Assembly: GCF_023559245.1 (NCBI RefSeq)
Contig: NZ_CP097462.1
Span: 124,001 to 188,000, forward strand
Reading direction: 5' to 3'
Length of the DNA: 64,000 nucleotides
From: Sphingomonas sp. KRR8
Lineage (GTDB): Bacteria > Pseudomonadota > Alphaproteobacteria > Sphingomonadales > Sphingomonadaceae
Below the pieces are notes generated by a model. That model had not been told where the DNA came from. It searched no databases and saw nothing but the letters and a program-made list of their open reading frames with translations. Made by a program: the position numbers and the translations under genes. Shown here one piece after another: positions 39,161 to 48,252 of this stretch. Position 1 is the first letter of the stretch, and each line of letters begins with the position of its first letter.

Positions 39161-39466
39161 CTAATTCGCGGATCGAACGTCCAGGCACTCTATCCTTAGA
39201 AAATCGAGGAGCGCCTGGAGTGAACCTGTATCCAGACGATAGATGATTGATCGGCCGCAACGCTCCGTGCTGAGAAGCCCAGACCGGGCAAGCAAACCGA
39301 GGTGGTCGCTCAATGTATTTTGCTGCACCTGAAGTTTGCGAGCGATTTCGCCGGCCGCAAGACCTTCCTTACCTGCTGCGGAAAGCAGGCGAACGACTGC
39401 CAGCCTCGTGTCGAAGCCAAGCGCGCCCAATGCCGCAACGGCATCCTTTTCTTCCATCGTCCTCAT
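39161..39466 (-). CDS. ArsR-family transcriptional regulator
   Basis: A 101-residue winged-helix repressor: LGALGFDTRLAVVRLLSAAG, then AAGEIARKLQVQQNTLSDHLGLLARSGLL (recognition helix) and the wing RCGRSIIYRLD. It lacks the ELCVCDL metal site of enterobacterial ArsR; its only cysteines are near residues 70 and 94. The sensed signal is therefore unknown. It is divergent from the 39639 gene, with an inverted repeat in the 172-bp gap. No arsenic genes are adjacent. Confidence 0.85.
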   Translation of the reverse strand: MRTMEEKDAVAALGALGFDTRLAVVRLLSAAGKEGLAAGEIARKLQVQQNTLSDHLGLLARSGLLSTERCGRSIIYRLDTGSLQALLDFLRIECLDVRSAN

Positions 39467-39557
39467 CGCCCAAGATGTTCCCCAACATCGAACCGGGCTG
39501 ACGTTCTTCTAGGCGGGCCGAGGCCAATGCGCTAGAGCGACACGAAATAATATCGTC

Positions 39558-39577
39558 GTTTCGGGATACACCGAAAC
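39558..39577. promoter_or_regulatory. Inverted repeat between the ArsR gene and 39639
   Basis: GTTTCGG (39558-39564) and CCGAAAC (39571-39577) are separated by 6 bases in the divergent intergenic region. Likely operator for the adjacent ArsR-type repressor; not proven. Confidence 0.4.
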
Positions 39578-39638
39578 TTAAGAGCTTGGCGATTATCAAT
39601 GCGTCTCAGGGCCGCTGCTGGCTCGCGAAGGCAGGACG

Positions 39639-40343
39639 ATGACGAGATTTGAGCGACGTACAACCAGCGCGCATTCCATGGGACGCTTGCGGCCGCGCTT
39701 TCCGACGCCTGACAATCCAACCCGTTTGGGATTGGCTGACATTCGCGTTCTTAGCGTGGCCGTAGAGACAGGGGCGCGTTTTGTTCGTGACCGCCTTGAG
39801 GGTGATCCGCTGGATTGGCTCTTCGGCGCTAAGTCGCTGTTTGACGGTCGCAGTGCGGTGGCGACGTGTCGGCATGAGGAGGGCTTTCGCCGCGCCATTG
39901 TCTTTCACGGCCTCTCGCTTGGGTCCGACGTGCATCCATCTGCCCTGGAAGGATTGCCGGCGTCAGATTTTCTTAGCCAGGGGGCCAGAAAGCGCCTCAA
40001 CTACGTTGCAGAAGCATCGACCGGCGGACCGAGAGCGAATCATTCGCCGCTTGCTCTTTTCACTGCAGTAATCGCAGCCGAAACCCGGTCTGGTTGCGTC
40101 CAGATTTATAGCGGAATGATCGCTCACGCTGAGGAAGAGGTGCGGCGTCGACTGCGCATGCGATATGGAGCTGTCCTTGAGGGCGAGGCGCGCATCCAGC
40201 GTGGTTTCGATTGGAGCGAGCCTCTCGCGGCTGCGCTCGTGTCAGGCGCGATGGCTCATGTTCTAACTGTTGCTCAGCACGATCCTGAATCGACTTTCGC
40301 TGAAGGGCTCGATTTTCACGTCGAGCAAAGGTTCGCGAATTGA
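39639..40343 (+). CDS. Hypothetical protein, 234 aa
   Basis: Not recognised. Soluble, no signal peptide or membrane helix. It contains a segment DPLDWLFGAKSLFDGRSAVATC and a following FRRAIVFHGLSLGSDVHPSALEG that looks helical, and a C-terminal region with AEEEVRRRLRMRYGAV and a two-helix end. Its stop overlaps the next gene's ATG (TGATG), so the two products are probably made together. The downstream partner has an MbcA/ParS-like C-terminus, which raises the possibility of a two-component toxin-antitoxin-like unit, but no toxin motif is seen. Confidence 0.5.
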   Translation: MTRFERRTTSAHSMGRLRPRFPTPDNPTRLGLADIRVLSVAVETGARFVRDRLEGDPLDWLFGAKSLFDGRSAVATCRHEEGFRRAIVFHGLSLGSDVHPSALEGLPASDFLSQGARKRLNYVAEASTGGPRANHSPLALFTAVIAAETRSGCVQIYSGMIAHAEEEVRRRLRMRYGAVLEGEARIQRGFDWSEPLAAALVSGAMAHVLTVAQHDPESTFAEGLDFHVEQRFAN

Positions 40344-41005
40344 TGGTCCGCAAGATCGATGGGGCCGGGGATGAACGCGGTGACGTTCCACGGCCGTCCT
40401 CAAGCCACGATGCTGAGCTGCACGAATGGTCGTTCATGAAGGTCGATGATGCGACTGTGGCGATAGGGCGGGTGTTTCGGGACAGCAAGAAGCGCTGGCC
40501 CGACGGCTATGCAATTGTCACCTCAGCGGTATTGAAAGGTTCGCGCCGCACTAACGGCGTGATCACCACCATGAACACGCGATACCGTCTCATTGGCCCA
40601 TCTGGTCAATTGAAGGGGCTCAAAGAAGCCAGCGCTAACCTCGCGCGCCGGGTCGCGATCGAGAACGATGCACAACTCTTTGACCTGCTCGCCGCCGCTT
40701 GGGCGATGGACGATGAAACTTTCGAGAAGGTCGCCGGCCTTCCCTCGAAGTGGATGTGGCAGTGGCGCCATCATTATCGATCGCCTACCGATGATGATCT
40801 CGTGTTGGTCCGGCGCCTAGCGCGGTTTCATGCATCGCTCAGATTGGCTTACTACCGTCAGCCACATTACGGTGAATGGTGGCGTCGGCCTTGGCGCGGA
40901 GATAGCCTTCTAGGGGGTCGATCGCCGTTGGAGGCGGTCCTCTCTGATGGCTCGATCATCCTCGATCAGATGGAAAGGTATTTCCGTTCCTCGGTGGGAT
41001 GGTGA
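40343..41005 (+). CDS. Protein with MbcA/ParS-like C-terminal domain
   Basis: A 220-residue protein. The first ~100 residues (LHEWSFMKVDDATVAIGRVF, TTMNTRYRLIG) are an unknown beta-rich domain. The C-terminal ~100 residues resemble Xre/MbcA/ParS antitoxins: a helix-turn-helix-like DDETFEKVAGLPSKWMWQWR and the toxin-binding-type motif SLLGGRSPLEAVLSDGS. ATG 40343 is coupled to the upstream gene. A fused regulatory or antitoxin role is plausible; no RES-domain toxin is next to it. Confidence 0.5.
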   Translation: MVRKIDGAGDERGDVPRPSSSHDAELHEWSFMKVDDATVAIGRVFRDSKKRWPDGYAIVTSAVLKGSRRTNGVITTMNTRYRLIGPSGQLKGLKEASANLARRVAIENDAQLFDLLAAAWAMDDETFEKVAGLPSKWMWQWRHHYRSPTDDDLVLVRRLARFHASLRLAYYRQPHYGEWWRRPWRGDSLLGGRSPLEAVLSDGSIILDQMERYFRSSVGW

Positions 41006-41013
41006 TAATGTCC

Positions 41014-41028
41014 CATCTACCGTAGATG
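41014..41028. promoter_or_regulatory. 15-bp palindrome upstream of the czc genes
   Basis: CATCTAC-CGTAGATG reads as two arms CATCTA/TAGATG around a 3-base centre, 58 bp before the GTG at 41087. It is the only clear symmetric site in the 81-bp gap and is a candidate operator for a metal-responsive regulator of the czc operon. Confidence 0.4.
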
Positions 41029-41086
41029 ACAGCCGTACAGAATGAACGACTAGCAGGGCACTCCGGTCGCTGCTAGGAGCCTCCCA

Positions 41087-41437
41087 GTGAGGCTCTTGCT
41101 GAACATCTTTGCTTTCGTCGCGCTCGTCGTCTCATTGGGAGCGGCTCCGATGGCGCATGCGCTAGAGCTTCCTGACATCAGCATCTCTGCTCAAGCGCCC
41201 ATTGGTGAGCAGGTTTCAGCGGGTCATGCGCCGGGTGATTCCGACCAGGTGCCAGCGGACAGTGACAAGAGCTACCCACATCACCACGGCGGTTGCCATA
41301 GCGACCACTTAGCCGAACCGGTCAAACTTCCGGCATCATCGTGGATGCCGAAGCTGCCTAAATCGCTGGCGTATCACGTCGCATCAATTCTGCCGGGATC
41401 AGCGGCAGATCCAGCTTTGAGGCCTCCGCAAGCCTGA
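41087..41437 (+). CDS. CzcI-like periplasmic His-rich protein
   Basis: A 116-residue exported protein: a signal peptide (about residues 1-25, ending AHA) followed by a mature part with PHHHGGCHSDH, a likely metal-binding cluster. GTG start follows an AGGAG Shine-Dalgarno. Small proteins of this type precede czcC in many HME-RND operons and are thought to modulate metal efflux or sense periplasmic metal. czcC starts 64 bp later. Confidence 0.65.
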   Translation: MRLLLNIFAFVALVVSLGAAPMAHALELPDISISAQAPIGEQVSAGHAPGDSDQVPADSDKSYPHHHGGCHSDHLAEPVKLPASSWMPKLPKSLAYHVASILPGSAADPALRPPQA

Positions 41438-41501
41438 CGATCCGCTGACCCCGCCGGCTTGCCGCGCGGGGAAATCATGATCCGTCAGGAGTCCTCATCT
41501 C

Positions 41502-42863
41502 ATGTTACGCACGATCGCGGCCGTGTCGGCTGCGGCGTCCCTCGCCTCGATGGCAGGGGCACAGGTGTCGTCATTGCCGGGCGTACCGGCAATCGACGCC
41601 CAGATACCATCATCACTCTTCTCGCTGAGCCGAGCACTCCAGGTTGGCAACGTCGCGCCAGCCTCATCGCCCGACGGCGTGGCGACGGGCACCGCCCTTG
41701 GCTCCGAGGTGGCAGATGGAGCAACCGAGTTACCATCGGTCGGAGCCGCTAACGCCGGTGTTGCGGCGGCGACGGCCGCGCGGAGCGTGGCCGGCCTTCG
41801 CCCAAACCCTGAAGTGCAGGCGCAGGTCGAGAATGTCGCTGGAACCGGTGCCTATCGCGGTCTGCGCAGCTCAGAAACGACGGTTGGCGTCGCGCTTCCT
41901 CTTGAACTTGGCGGCAAGCGGTCGGCGCGGGTCGCCTTGGCGGATGCCCGTCTGACGCGCGCACGAATTCAGGCGGAGATTGCGCGAGCCGATCTACGCC
42001 TCCGTATCACGCAACTCTACGTGGCGGCAGCCGCTGCCGAACGTCGCTCGGAGGTGCTGCGAGAGCAAGCTGCCATCGCGGGCAATGCGCTCCGCATCGC
42101 CAGCGAGCGGGTCAAAGTCGGCGACGTTGGTCCAATCGAGCAGCAACGGGCCGAAGTGCTACGGGTCAACGCGCAGATCGCAGCTGACAATGCCGCCCGA
42201 CAAGAGCAGGCCGCTCGCCTGAGCTTGTCTACGATCCTTGGGCAGCCTGTAGATGGGCCGCTCGACCGTGCTTGGTTCGACCGTATTGATGACGTGGGGC
42301 CGTTGCGCTCATTCTCGGTGGACGAGACGCTGACGCTTGCAGCAGCGCTGGCTGACATTTGGACAGCGGGCGCTCAGGTTCGGGTGGCACGGTCGTTGCG
42401 AGTTCCGGACGTGACGGTCAGCGCCGGAGCGAGGCGGCTTTCGGCCACCAATGACACCGCTGCCGTGTTTGGCGTCGCAATTCCAATTCCACTGTTTAAC
42501 AACGGTGGAGCCTTGATTGCGCAGTCACGGGCTGAGCAGACGCAGGCCATCGCGCTGCGGAGCCTTGCAGTAGTGGAAGCGCGACAGGCCATTGCCAATG
42601 CTCAGGCCGAGGTCGCCAACGCCGGGGCCACTGCACGTGCCGCCGGCGGTCCAGCCCTTTCTGCAGCGCAGGAAGCGGCGCGGATCGCGCGGGTCGGCTA
42701 CTCGGCGGGTAAATTCGATCAGATCGCGCTGCTCGATGCCGAGCGCACCCTTTCGCAAACACGCCAAACCTACATCGACGCGCTTGCCGCCTATCACGAC
42801 GCGCAGGCGCGCCTCGACCGGCTCACGACGCCGGCCCCCCATATTCCTGGAGACAATCGATGA
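41502..42863 (+). CDS. czcC: CzcC-type outer-membrane efflux protein
   Basis: A 453-residue TolC-family outer-membrane channel. It begins with a signal peptide (MLRTIAAVSAAASLASMAGA) and continues with two repeated long helical hairpins (for example residues ~150-250 and ~350-440). The LGGKRSARVALADARL segment is typical of CzcC/CusC-like proteins. It overlaps czcB by 4 bases (ATGA). Together with CzcB and CzcA it should form a trans-envelope pump for Co/Zn/Cd. Confidence 0.9.
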   Translation: MLRTIAAVSAAASLASMAGAQVSSLPGVPAIDAQIPSSLFSLSRALQVGNVAPASSPDGVATGTALGSEVADGATELPSVGAANAGVAAATAARSVAGLRPNPEVQAQVENVAGTGAYRGLRSSETTVGVALPLELGGKRSARVALADARLTRARIQAEIARADLRLRITQLYVAAAAAERRSEVLREQAAIAGNALRIASERVKVGDVGPIEQQRAEVLRVNAQIAADNAARQEQAARLSLSTILGQPVDGPLDRAWFDRIDDVGPLRSFSVDETLTLAAALADIWTAGAQVRVARSLRVPDVTVSAGARRLSATNDTAAVFGVAIPIPLFNNGGALIAQSRAEQTQAIALRSLAVVEARQAIANAQAEVANAGATARAAGGPALSAAQEAARIARVGYSAGKFDQIALLDAERTLSQTRQTYIDALAAYHDAQARLDRLTTPAPHIPGDNR

Positions 42864-44044
42864 TCGATCAGGATGCCAGTCAGAAGCGGCGCCTGCTTGG
42901 CGGCGCGACCGGGATCGCGCTCTTAGCCGCCCTTGGCGGCTTCGCACTCGCAAAGTTCAGTACCGACACCCCCCCCGCAACCGAAATGGCGAGCGGCAAC
43001 GGTTCCGCGCCGGCAGCAGCGGAAAATAAGACGCCCGACAGCCTAACGATGACGCAGCAGGCCATCAGTCAGGTGGGCATCGCGACGGAGACCGTCCGTG
43101 CGGGCGGCCTTGGGTCCGAGATCATTGCGCAGGCAATCGTGAATGCCTCGCCGCAAGGGGAGGCGATTGTCACCGCCCGCGCGGGGGGCGCAGTCACACG
43201 GTTGTTCAAGCGATTGGGAGATCCAGTCCGCGCCGGGGAGACCTTGGCGATCGTCGAGAGCCGAGATGCCGCGCAGATCGCCGCCGATCGCAGCGCGGCA
43301 GCAGCCAAGGCCGTGCTGGCGCAGAAAGCACTGGCGCGTGAATCCTACCTTTATCGACAGAAAGTATCGGCACGGGTCGAGCTGGAGCAGGCCCAAGCTG
43401 AGGCCGCCGCCGCCGCTGCAGAGGCTCGGCGTGCGAGCGTAGCCGCAATCGCTGCGCGGGTAACGGCGAACGGGCGCGGCGTAGTCGTTTCCAGTCCAAT
43501 TTCCGGGCGGGTCACATCCGAGAACATCACGCTGGGCGCTTTCGTCCAGCCGGAAACCGAGTTGATGCGCGTCTCTGATCCGTCCAAGGTTCAGATCGAG
43601 GCGGCCGTCGGGCCAACCGATGCGCAACGCCTTGCTCGCGGCGATCGAGCGATCATCGAGCTGCCCGACGGACGGGCGATCGAGGGGCGAGTCCGCGCTG
43701 TAACGCCGGCGCTCGCGGCAGAAACCCGCTCGGCGACTGCAGTTCTAGATGTGCCGGGAACGCTGCAGCCGGGGCTGGCCGTGCGAGTGCGGTTGCTTCC
43801 CAGCGGCGCTTCAGTCTCGAACGCCATCGTCGTGCCCGAGGATGCCGTCCAATCGCTGGAGGGCCGAGACGTGGTCTTTGTCCGCACAGGACAGGGATTC
43901 AGGGCTCAAACAGTGACGCTCGGGCAGCGCAGCAGCGGCCGTATCGAAATCTTGAAAGGTCTCGAGCCGGGAAGCGTGATCGCGACCACAAATGCATTCC
44001 TGCTCAAGGCCGAGCTCGCCAAGGGCGCCGGTGAGGAGGAGTGA
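42860..44044 (+). CDS. czcB: CzcB-type periplasmic adaptor
   Basis: A 394-residue HlyD-family membrane-fusion protein that connects CzcA to CzcC. It has an N-terminal membrane anchor (about 14-32, GATGIALLAALGGFALA), a barrel-sandwich/lipoyl region split by an alpha-helical hairpin (about 110-200), and a C-terminal beta-barrel with VPEDAVQSLEGRDVVFV. Overlaps czcC by 4 bases; a strong GAGGAG ribosome site stands before czcA. Confidence 0.9.
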   Translation: MIDQDASQKRRLLGGATGIALLAALGGFALAKFSTDTPPATEMASGNGSAPAAAENKTPDSLTMTQQAISQVGIATETVRAGGLGSEIIAQAIVNASPQGEAIVTARAGGAVTRLFKRLGDPVRAGETLAIVESRDAAQIAADRSAAAAKAVLAQKALARESYLYRQKVSARVELEQAQAEAAAAAAEARRASVAAIAARVTANGRGVVVSSPISGRVTSENITLGAFVQPETELMRVSDPSKVQIEAAVGPTDAQRLARGDRAIIELPDGRAIEGRVRAVTPALAAETRSATAVLDVPGTLQPGLAVRVRLLPSGASVSNAIVVPEDAVQSLEGRDVVFVRTGQGFRAQTVTLGQRSSGRIEILKGLEPGSVIATTNAFLLKAELAKGAGEEE

Positions 44045-44048
44045 GCCG

Positions 44049-47000
44049 ATGATCGCCAACCTCATGGCGCTCAGCGTGCGCGCACGCTGGGCGGTAGTCG
44101 CCCTGTTTCTCGTCGTCGCCGGGCTGGGCCTGTGGCAGCTAACCAAGCTGCCGATCGACGCTGTTCCCGACATCACGAACAAACAGGTCCAGATCAACAC
44201 CGTGGATCCTCGCCTATCACCGGTGGAGATCGAGAAGCTCGTCACCTATCCCGTCGAGATATCGCTGGCCGGCATCCCCGGTCTCGAAACGACGCGCTCC
44301 ATCTCGCGCAACGGCTTCAGCCAAGTCACGGCGATCTTCACCGACAGCACCGACCTTTATTTCGCCCGACAGCAGGTCGGCGAACGGCTTCGGCAGGCGA
44401 CAGAGAACCTCCCGGACGGCGTGCAGCCACAGATCGGGCCGGTCACGACGGGTCTCGGCGAGATCGTGATGTACACCGTAGGTTATGCCAATCCCGACGG
44501 TCGCGGCGCCAAGAAGGTTGCGGGCCAGCCCGGCTGGCAGCCGGACGGCAGCTATCTCACGCCAGAAGGTGAGCGGCTGATCGATGCGACGGCCAAGGCC
44601 AGCTATCTGCGGACAGTTCAAGACTGGATCATCAGTCCGCAGCTTCGTTCGGTAAGCGGCATCGCCGGCGTCGATTCAATCGGCGGCTATGCCAAGACGT
44701 TCGTTGTCGAACCTGATCCGGTAAAGCTCGCCAGTTTCGGTATCTCTTACAGTGAACTCGGGCAGGCCCTCGAAAACGCCAATCTGGCGGTTGGCGCCAA
44801 CTACTATAACAAGGGCGGCGAGGCGTATCTCGTCCGCGTCGACTCTCGCGTCCGCACCGTTGACGAAATCCAGAACGCCGTCGCTGCCACGCGCGGCGGG
44901 GTGCCGATCACGATCGGCCAAGTCGCCAATGTGAAAGTCGGTGGCGATCTGCGGACCGGTGCCGGCAGCATGAACGGCCAGGAAGCCGTGATTGGCACGG
45001 TGTTGATGCTGATCGGTCAGAACAGCCGCATTGTCGCGGAGGATGCCTCCAAGAAGCTCGATCAGATCGCCAAGACGCTGCCGCCAGGCATTCAGGTTAA
45101 GGTTGTGCTTGATCGCGCCAAGCTGGTCGGTGCCACGGTCGGCACCGTCGAACGCAATCTCACCGAAGGCGCAATCCTCGTCGCGGCTTCCCTGTTTCTG
45201 TTGCTCGGAAACTGGCGGGCAGCCCTGATCGCCGTTCTCGTCATCCCCTTCTCATTCCTGATGATGGCGATGGGCATGAACGCGTTTGGGGTGCCCGGAA
45301 ACCTGATGAGCCTCGGCGCGCTCGACTTCGGCCTGATCGTCGACGGCGCAGTGATCATCATCGAGAATTGCCTGGCGCGGCTTGCGCAACGGCAAGAGCA
45401 TGAAGGCCGCCTGCTCAATCTTCGCGAACGTCTTGAGGAGACGATGCGAGCGGCGCAGGAGATGATCAAGCCGACCGTCTTTGGTCAGGCCATCATCCTG
45501 CTCGCCTTTGCTCCGTTGCTCACCTTCACCGGGGTCGAAGGCAAGACCTTCTCACCGATGGCGATCACCATCATGCTCGCGCTGGTGGCGGCGTTCGTCC
45601 TCGCGATCACCTTGGTGCCGGCGATGGTAGCAATCCTGATCCGGGGTAAGATTGCCGAAAAAGACGTGTGGCTGATCCGCAAAGCCAAGGATCGCTACGT
45701 CCCGCTGCTCGACAAGGCGATCGCACGGCCATGGCCATTCATCCTTGCCGGGCTCGCCTTCTTCCTATTGGCCTTTCCCGCCTTCGGGCTGCTCGGCTCG
45801 GAATTCATTCCTCAACTCGATGAGAAGAACCTGGCGGTCGCCTCAACACGCGTGCCGTCGGTCAGCCTCGAACAATCGCTCGCTATGCAGCGGCAGGTCG
45901 AGGCGGCCGTGAAGAAGCTGCCCGAGGTCGAGACCATGTTCTCGAAGACCGGTACGGCCGAGGTCGCGACCGATCCGATGCCGCCCAACGTCTCTGACGG
46001 CTTTGTCATCCTCAAGCCTCAGGAGGAGTGGCCGAAGGACGTAGAGACAAAAGCCGATGCGATAGCCAGAATCGAAAAGGCGGCGGGTGGGCAGCTCGGC
46101 AACCTGTATGAGGTTAGCCAACCGATCCAGCTTCGCTTCAACGAATTGATCGCTGGTGTTCGCGGCGACGTCGCGATCAAGCTCTACGGCGACGATCTCG
46201 ACAAGATGTCGCAGGCCGCGAATGAGATGGTTCGGGTCCTTCAAGGCATTCCAGGGGCGGCCAGCGTGAAAGCCGACCAAGTGGGCGGTGCGCCGACACT
46301 CGACGTCAGGCTCGACCGGGTGGCAATCGCCCGGCTCGGCCTCACCGTGCGGGATGTCGCCGATACGGTGGCGGCGGGGCTGGGAGGGCGCGAGTCGGGA
46401 CTGGTCTATGAAGGCGATCGCCGGTTTGATGTGACCGTACGCGTCCCAGATGCGACGCGTGCCAATCTTGACAGTATCCGTGCACTCCCAGTGCTTCTTC
46501 CAGCAATGGAAGGTCGCCCGCGCAGCCAAGTGCCATTAGCGCAAGTCGCACAGATCCGGCTGACCGAGGGACTTAACCAGATCAGCCGCGAGAACGGCAA
46601 GCGGCGCGTCGTTGTCCAGGTCAACCTTGCCGGCCGCGACGCCGGTTCGTTTGTCCAGGAAGCGCAGGCGAAGGTCGCCAAGGTCAAGTTGCCGGCGGGC
46701 TACTATCTCGAGTGGGGTGGTCAGTTTGAGAACCTGCAGGCGGCTTCAAAACGCCTGTCGATCGTCGTGCCACTCTGCTTCGCGGCGATCTTCGGCCTTC
46801 TCTACCTCGCGCTCGGCAGCTTTGGACGTGCCGGAGCTGTGTTTCTCGCGGTGCCGCTCGGGCTGGCCGGTGGCGTTTTCACGCTTGCATTGACAGGCAT
46901 TGCCTTTTCGGTCTCGGCCGCAGTGGGCTTCATCTGTCTTGCCGGTGTCGCGGTGCTCAATGGTCTGGTCGTCATGTCGGCGATTCGGGAGCGAAGCGAG

Positions 47001-47291
47001 AACGGAGCGCCTCTCGAAGAAGCAATCCGAGAAGGGATGCGCGAGAAGATGCGCGCTGTGGTCATGACCGGGTTTGTGCCGGCAATCGGCTTCGTACCGA
47101 TGGCGCTTGCCCATGGCACGGGTGCCGAGGTCCAGAAGCCGCTTGCGACCACCGTCATCGGCGGCCTGATCGCGGCGACGATACTGACCCTGCTGGTGCT
47201 GCCGGCCATCGCCCGGGTGGTGCTCGGCAAGTCCGAGCGCAGCATCTCGGAGCATCCCGCACCAAGCGAGACTGAGGAGGCGTTCGCATGA
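44049..47291 (+). CDS. czcA: CzcA-type heavy-metal RND pump
   Basis: A 1,080-residue inner-membrane HME-RND transporter. The TM4 motif DFGLIVDGAVIIIEN carries the D..D..E residues needed for proton-driven Zn/Co/Cd transport and separates it from CusA (copper/silver). Two sets of six membrane helices and two periplasmic porter loops are visible. ATG 44049 (MIANLMALSVRARWAVV) is chosen over an extension inside czcB. Its stop overlaps the DUF190 gene by 4 bases. Confidence 0.94.
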   Translation: MIANLMALSVRARWAVVALFLVVAGLGLWQLTKLPIDAVPDITNKQVQINTVDPRLSPVEIEKLVTYPVEISLAGIPGLETTRSISRNGFSQVTAIFTDSTDLYFARQQVGERLRQATENLPDGVQPQIGPVTTGLGEIVMYTVGYANPDGRGAKKVAGQPGWQPDGSYLTPEGERLIDATAKASYLRTVQDWIISPQLRSVSGIAGVDSIGGYAKTFVVEPDPVKLASFGISYSELGQALENANLAVGANYYNKGGEAYLVRVDSRVRTVDEIQNAVAATRGGVPITIGQVANVKVGGDLRTGAGSMNGQEAVIGTVLMLIGQNSRIVAEDASKKLDQIAKTLPPGIQVKVVLDRAKLVGATVGTVERNLTEGAILVAASLFLLLGNWRAALIAVLVIPFSFLMMAMGMNAFGVPGNLMSLGALDFGLIVDGAVIIIENCLARLAQRQEHEGRLLNLRERLEETMRAAQEMIKPTVFGQAIILLAFAPLLTFTGVEGKTFSPMAITIMLALVAAFVLAITLVPAMVAILIRGKIAEKDVWLIRKAKDRYVPLLDKAIARPWPFILAGLAFFLLAFPAFGLLGSEFIPQLDEKNLAVASTRVPSVSLEQSLAMQRQVEAAVKKLPEVETMFSKTGTAEVATDPMPPNVSDGFVILKPQEEWPKDVETKADAIARIEKAAGGQLGNLYEVSQPIQLRFNELIAGVRGDVAIKLYGDDLDKMSQAANEMVRVLQGIPGAASVKADQVGGAPTLDVRLDRVAIARLGLTVRDVADTVAAGLGGRESGLVYEGDRRFDVTVRVPDATRANLDSIRALPVLLPAMEGRPRSQVPLAQVAQIRLTEGLNQISRENGKRRVVVQVNLAGRDAGSFVQEAQAKVAKVKLPAGYYLEWGGQFENLQAASKRLSIVVPLCFAAIFGLLYLALGSFGRAGAVFLAVPLGLAGGVFTLALTGIAFSVSAAVGFICLAGVAVLNGLVVMSAIRERSENGAPLEEAIREGMREKMRAVVMTGFVPAIGFVPMALAHGTGAEVQKPLATTVIGGLIAATILTLLVLPAIARVVLGKSERSISEHPAPSETEEAFA

Positions 47292-47611
47292 CCGTCCATA
47301 AGCTGCTTCGCATCTACACCGACGAGAGCGCCTTCAGCGGTGACCGAAGGCTCTTCGAGGTCATCGCCGAACGTGCCCGCGACGCCGGGCTTGCCGGTGC
47401 AACGGTGCTCGATGCGCGGCTTGGCTTCGGCAGGTCCGCGCATGTTCGACGACGACACATCCTCGAGAACGAGCGATCGGTTGTCATTGAGATCATTGAT
47501 GAGGAGGCAAAGCTTAGGTCGTTCGTGGCGAGCCTTGCCGGTTTCCACGGCATCGGCCTCATCACAGTCGAGGCAATCGAATTGATCTTTCTGCCGACGG
47601 AGGCTGCGTGA
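47288..47611 (+). CDS. DUF190 (PII-like) protein
   Basis: A 107-residue DUF190 protein with a PII/GlnB-like ferredoxin fold: HKLLRIYTDESAFSGDRRLFEVI, then AGATVLDARLGFGRSAHVR and a final strand VEAIELIF. Such proteins occur with transporters and may sense nucleotide or metal state. The ATG overlaps the czcA stop (ATGA), so it is part of the czc operon. Confidence 0.88.
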   Translation: MTVHKLLRIYTDESAFSGDRRLFEVIAERARDAGLAGATVLDARLGFGRSAHVRRRHILENERSVVIEIIDEEAKLRSFVASLAGFHGIGLITVEAIELIFLPTEAA

Positions 47612-47687
47612 TGCCTCCAAGGCTTAGCTTCGAGCTTCGTACGGCGAGTGCCGACCATCGCTGTGGGCAGAATTGCTGGAGGAAATT

Positions 47688-48098
47688 GTGAACCTCCAGC
47701 GCGTCGTTCTGACCGTAGTGCCCAAGGGGCGGCCGCGTAAGTGGCCGCATCGCCGTGGGTTAGCGCTGGCGACGCTTGTCGGCCTGAGCGGACTTGCCGC
47801 ATGCAAGGGTCAACCGGACCTGTCCAAATCAACTCCCACCAATGCGGCCACGCCTGCCCCCTTCGGGCAAGCCCTGTTGCGCTGCGACGACGGTACCTCA
47901 GTCGAAGTGGACTTGCTTGATCAAGGCCTTCGAATGGCTGTCACTTGGTTGCCCCGAGGACCGACCGAGCAGCTTAATGCCTTGAACGCGGGAGGCACGT
48001 TCGTTGGCAAGCGAACGCGCGCCACGATCGTCGGCAGCACCACGGCCTTCCAGGTTGCGGGCGGTCATATCCGCATTTGCCATCGACAGTCCCGATGA
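47688..48098 (+). CDS. Lipoprotein, MliC-like
   Basis: A 136-residue putative lipoprotein. GTG 47688 has GGAGG 6 bases upstream; a TTG five codons earlier is the alternative. After a basic n-region and hydrophobic stretch the lipobox LSGLAAC gives a lipidated cysteine. The mature domain (LLRCDDGTSVEVDLLDQGLRM ... HIRICHR, two cysteines at its ends) resembles MliC lysozyme inhibitors. The link to metals is only positional. Confidence 0.5.
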   Translation: MNLQRVVLTVVPKGRPRKWPHRRGLALATLVGLSGLAACKGQPDLSKSTPTNAATPAPFGQALLRCDDGTSVEVDLLDQGLRMAVTWLPRGPTEQLNALNAGGTFVGKRTRATIVGSTTAFQVAGGHIRICHRQSR

Positions 48099-48252
48099 TC
48101 TTCACTGCTCCCCGGACGGCCCGGCATCGCCTTCCCCCGCGATGTGGTGTGCGATCCCCCTGTCGCACGCTGACGGTGGATGGGCCGAGCACCGGCTCGA
48201 ACCAAACCACCGAGCCGACCTTTACTTGCAGTCCAACCTCGGAAGCGATCCT

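Noticed and set aside
39146..39232. Repeated GTGAACCTGTATC (39146-39158 and 39220-39232)
   Set aside because: One copy is inside the ArsR coding sequence; two copies alone are not enough to call a mobile-element or operator repeat.
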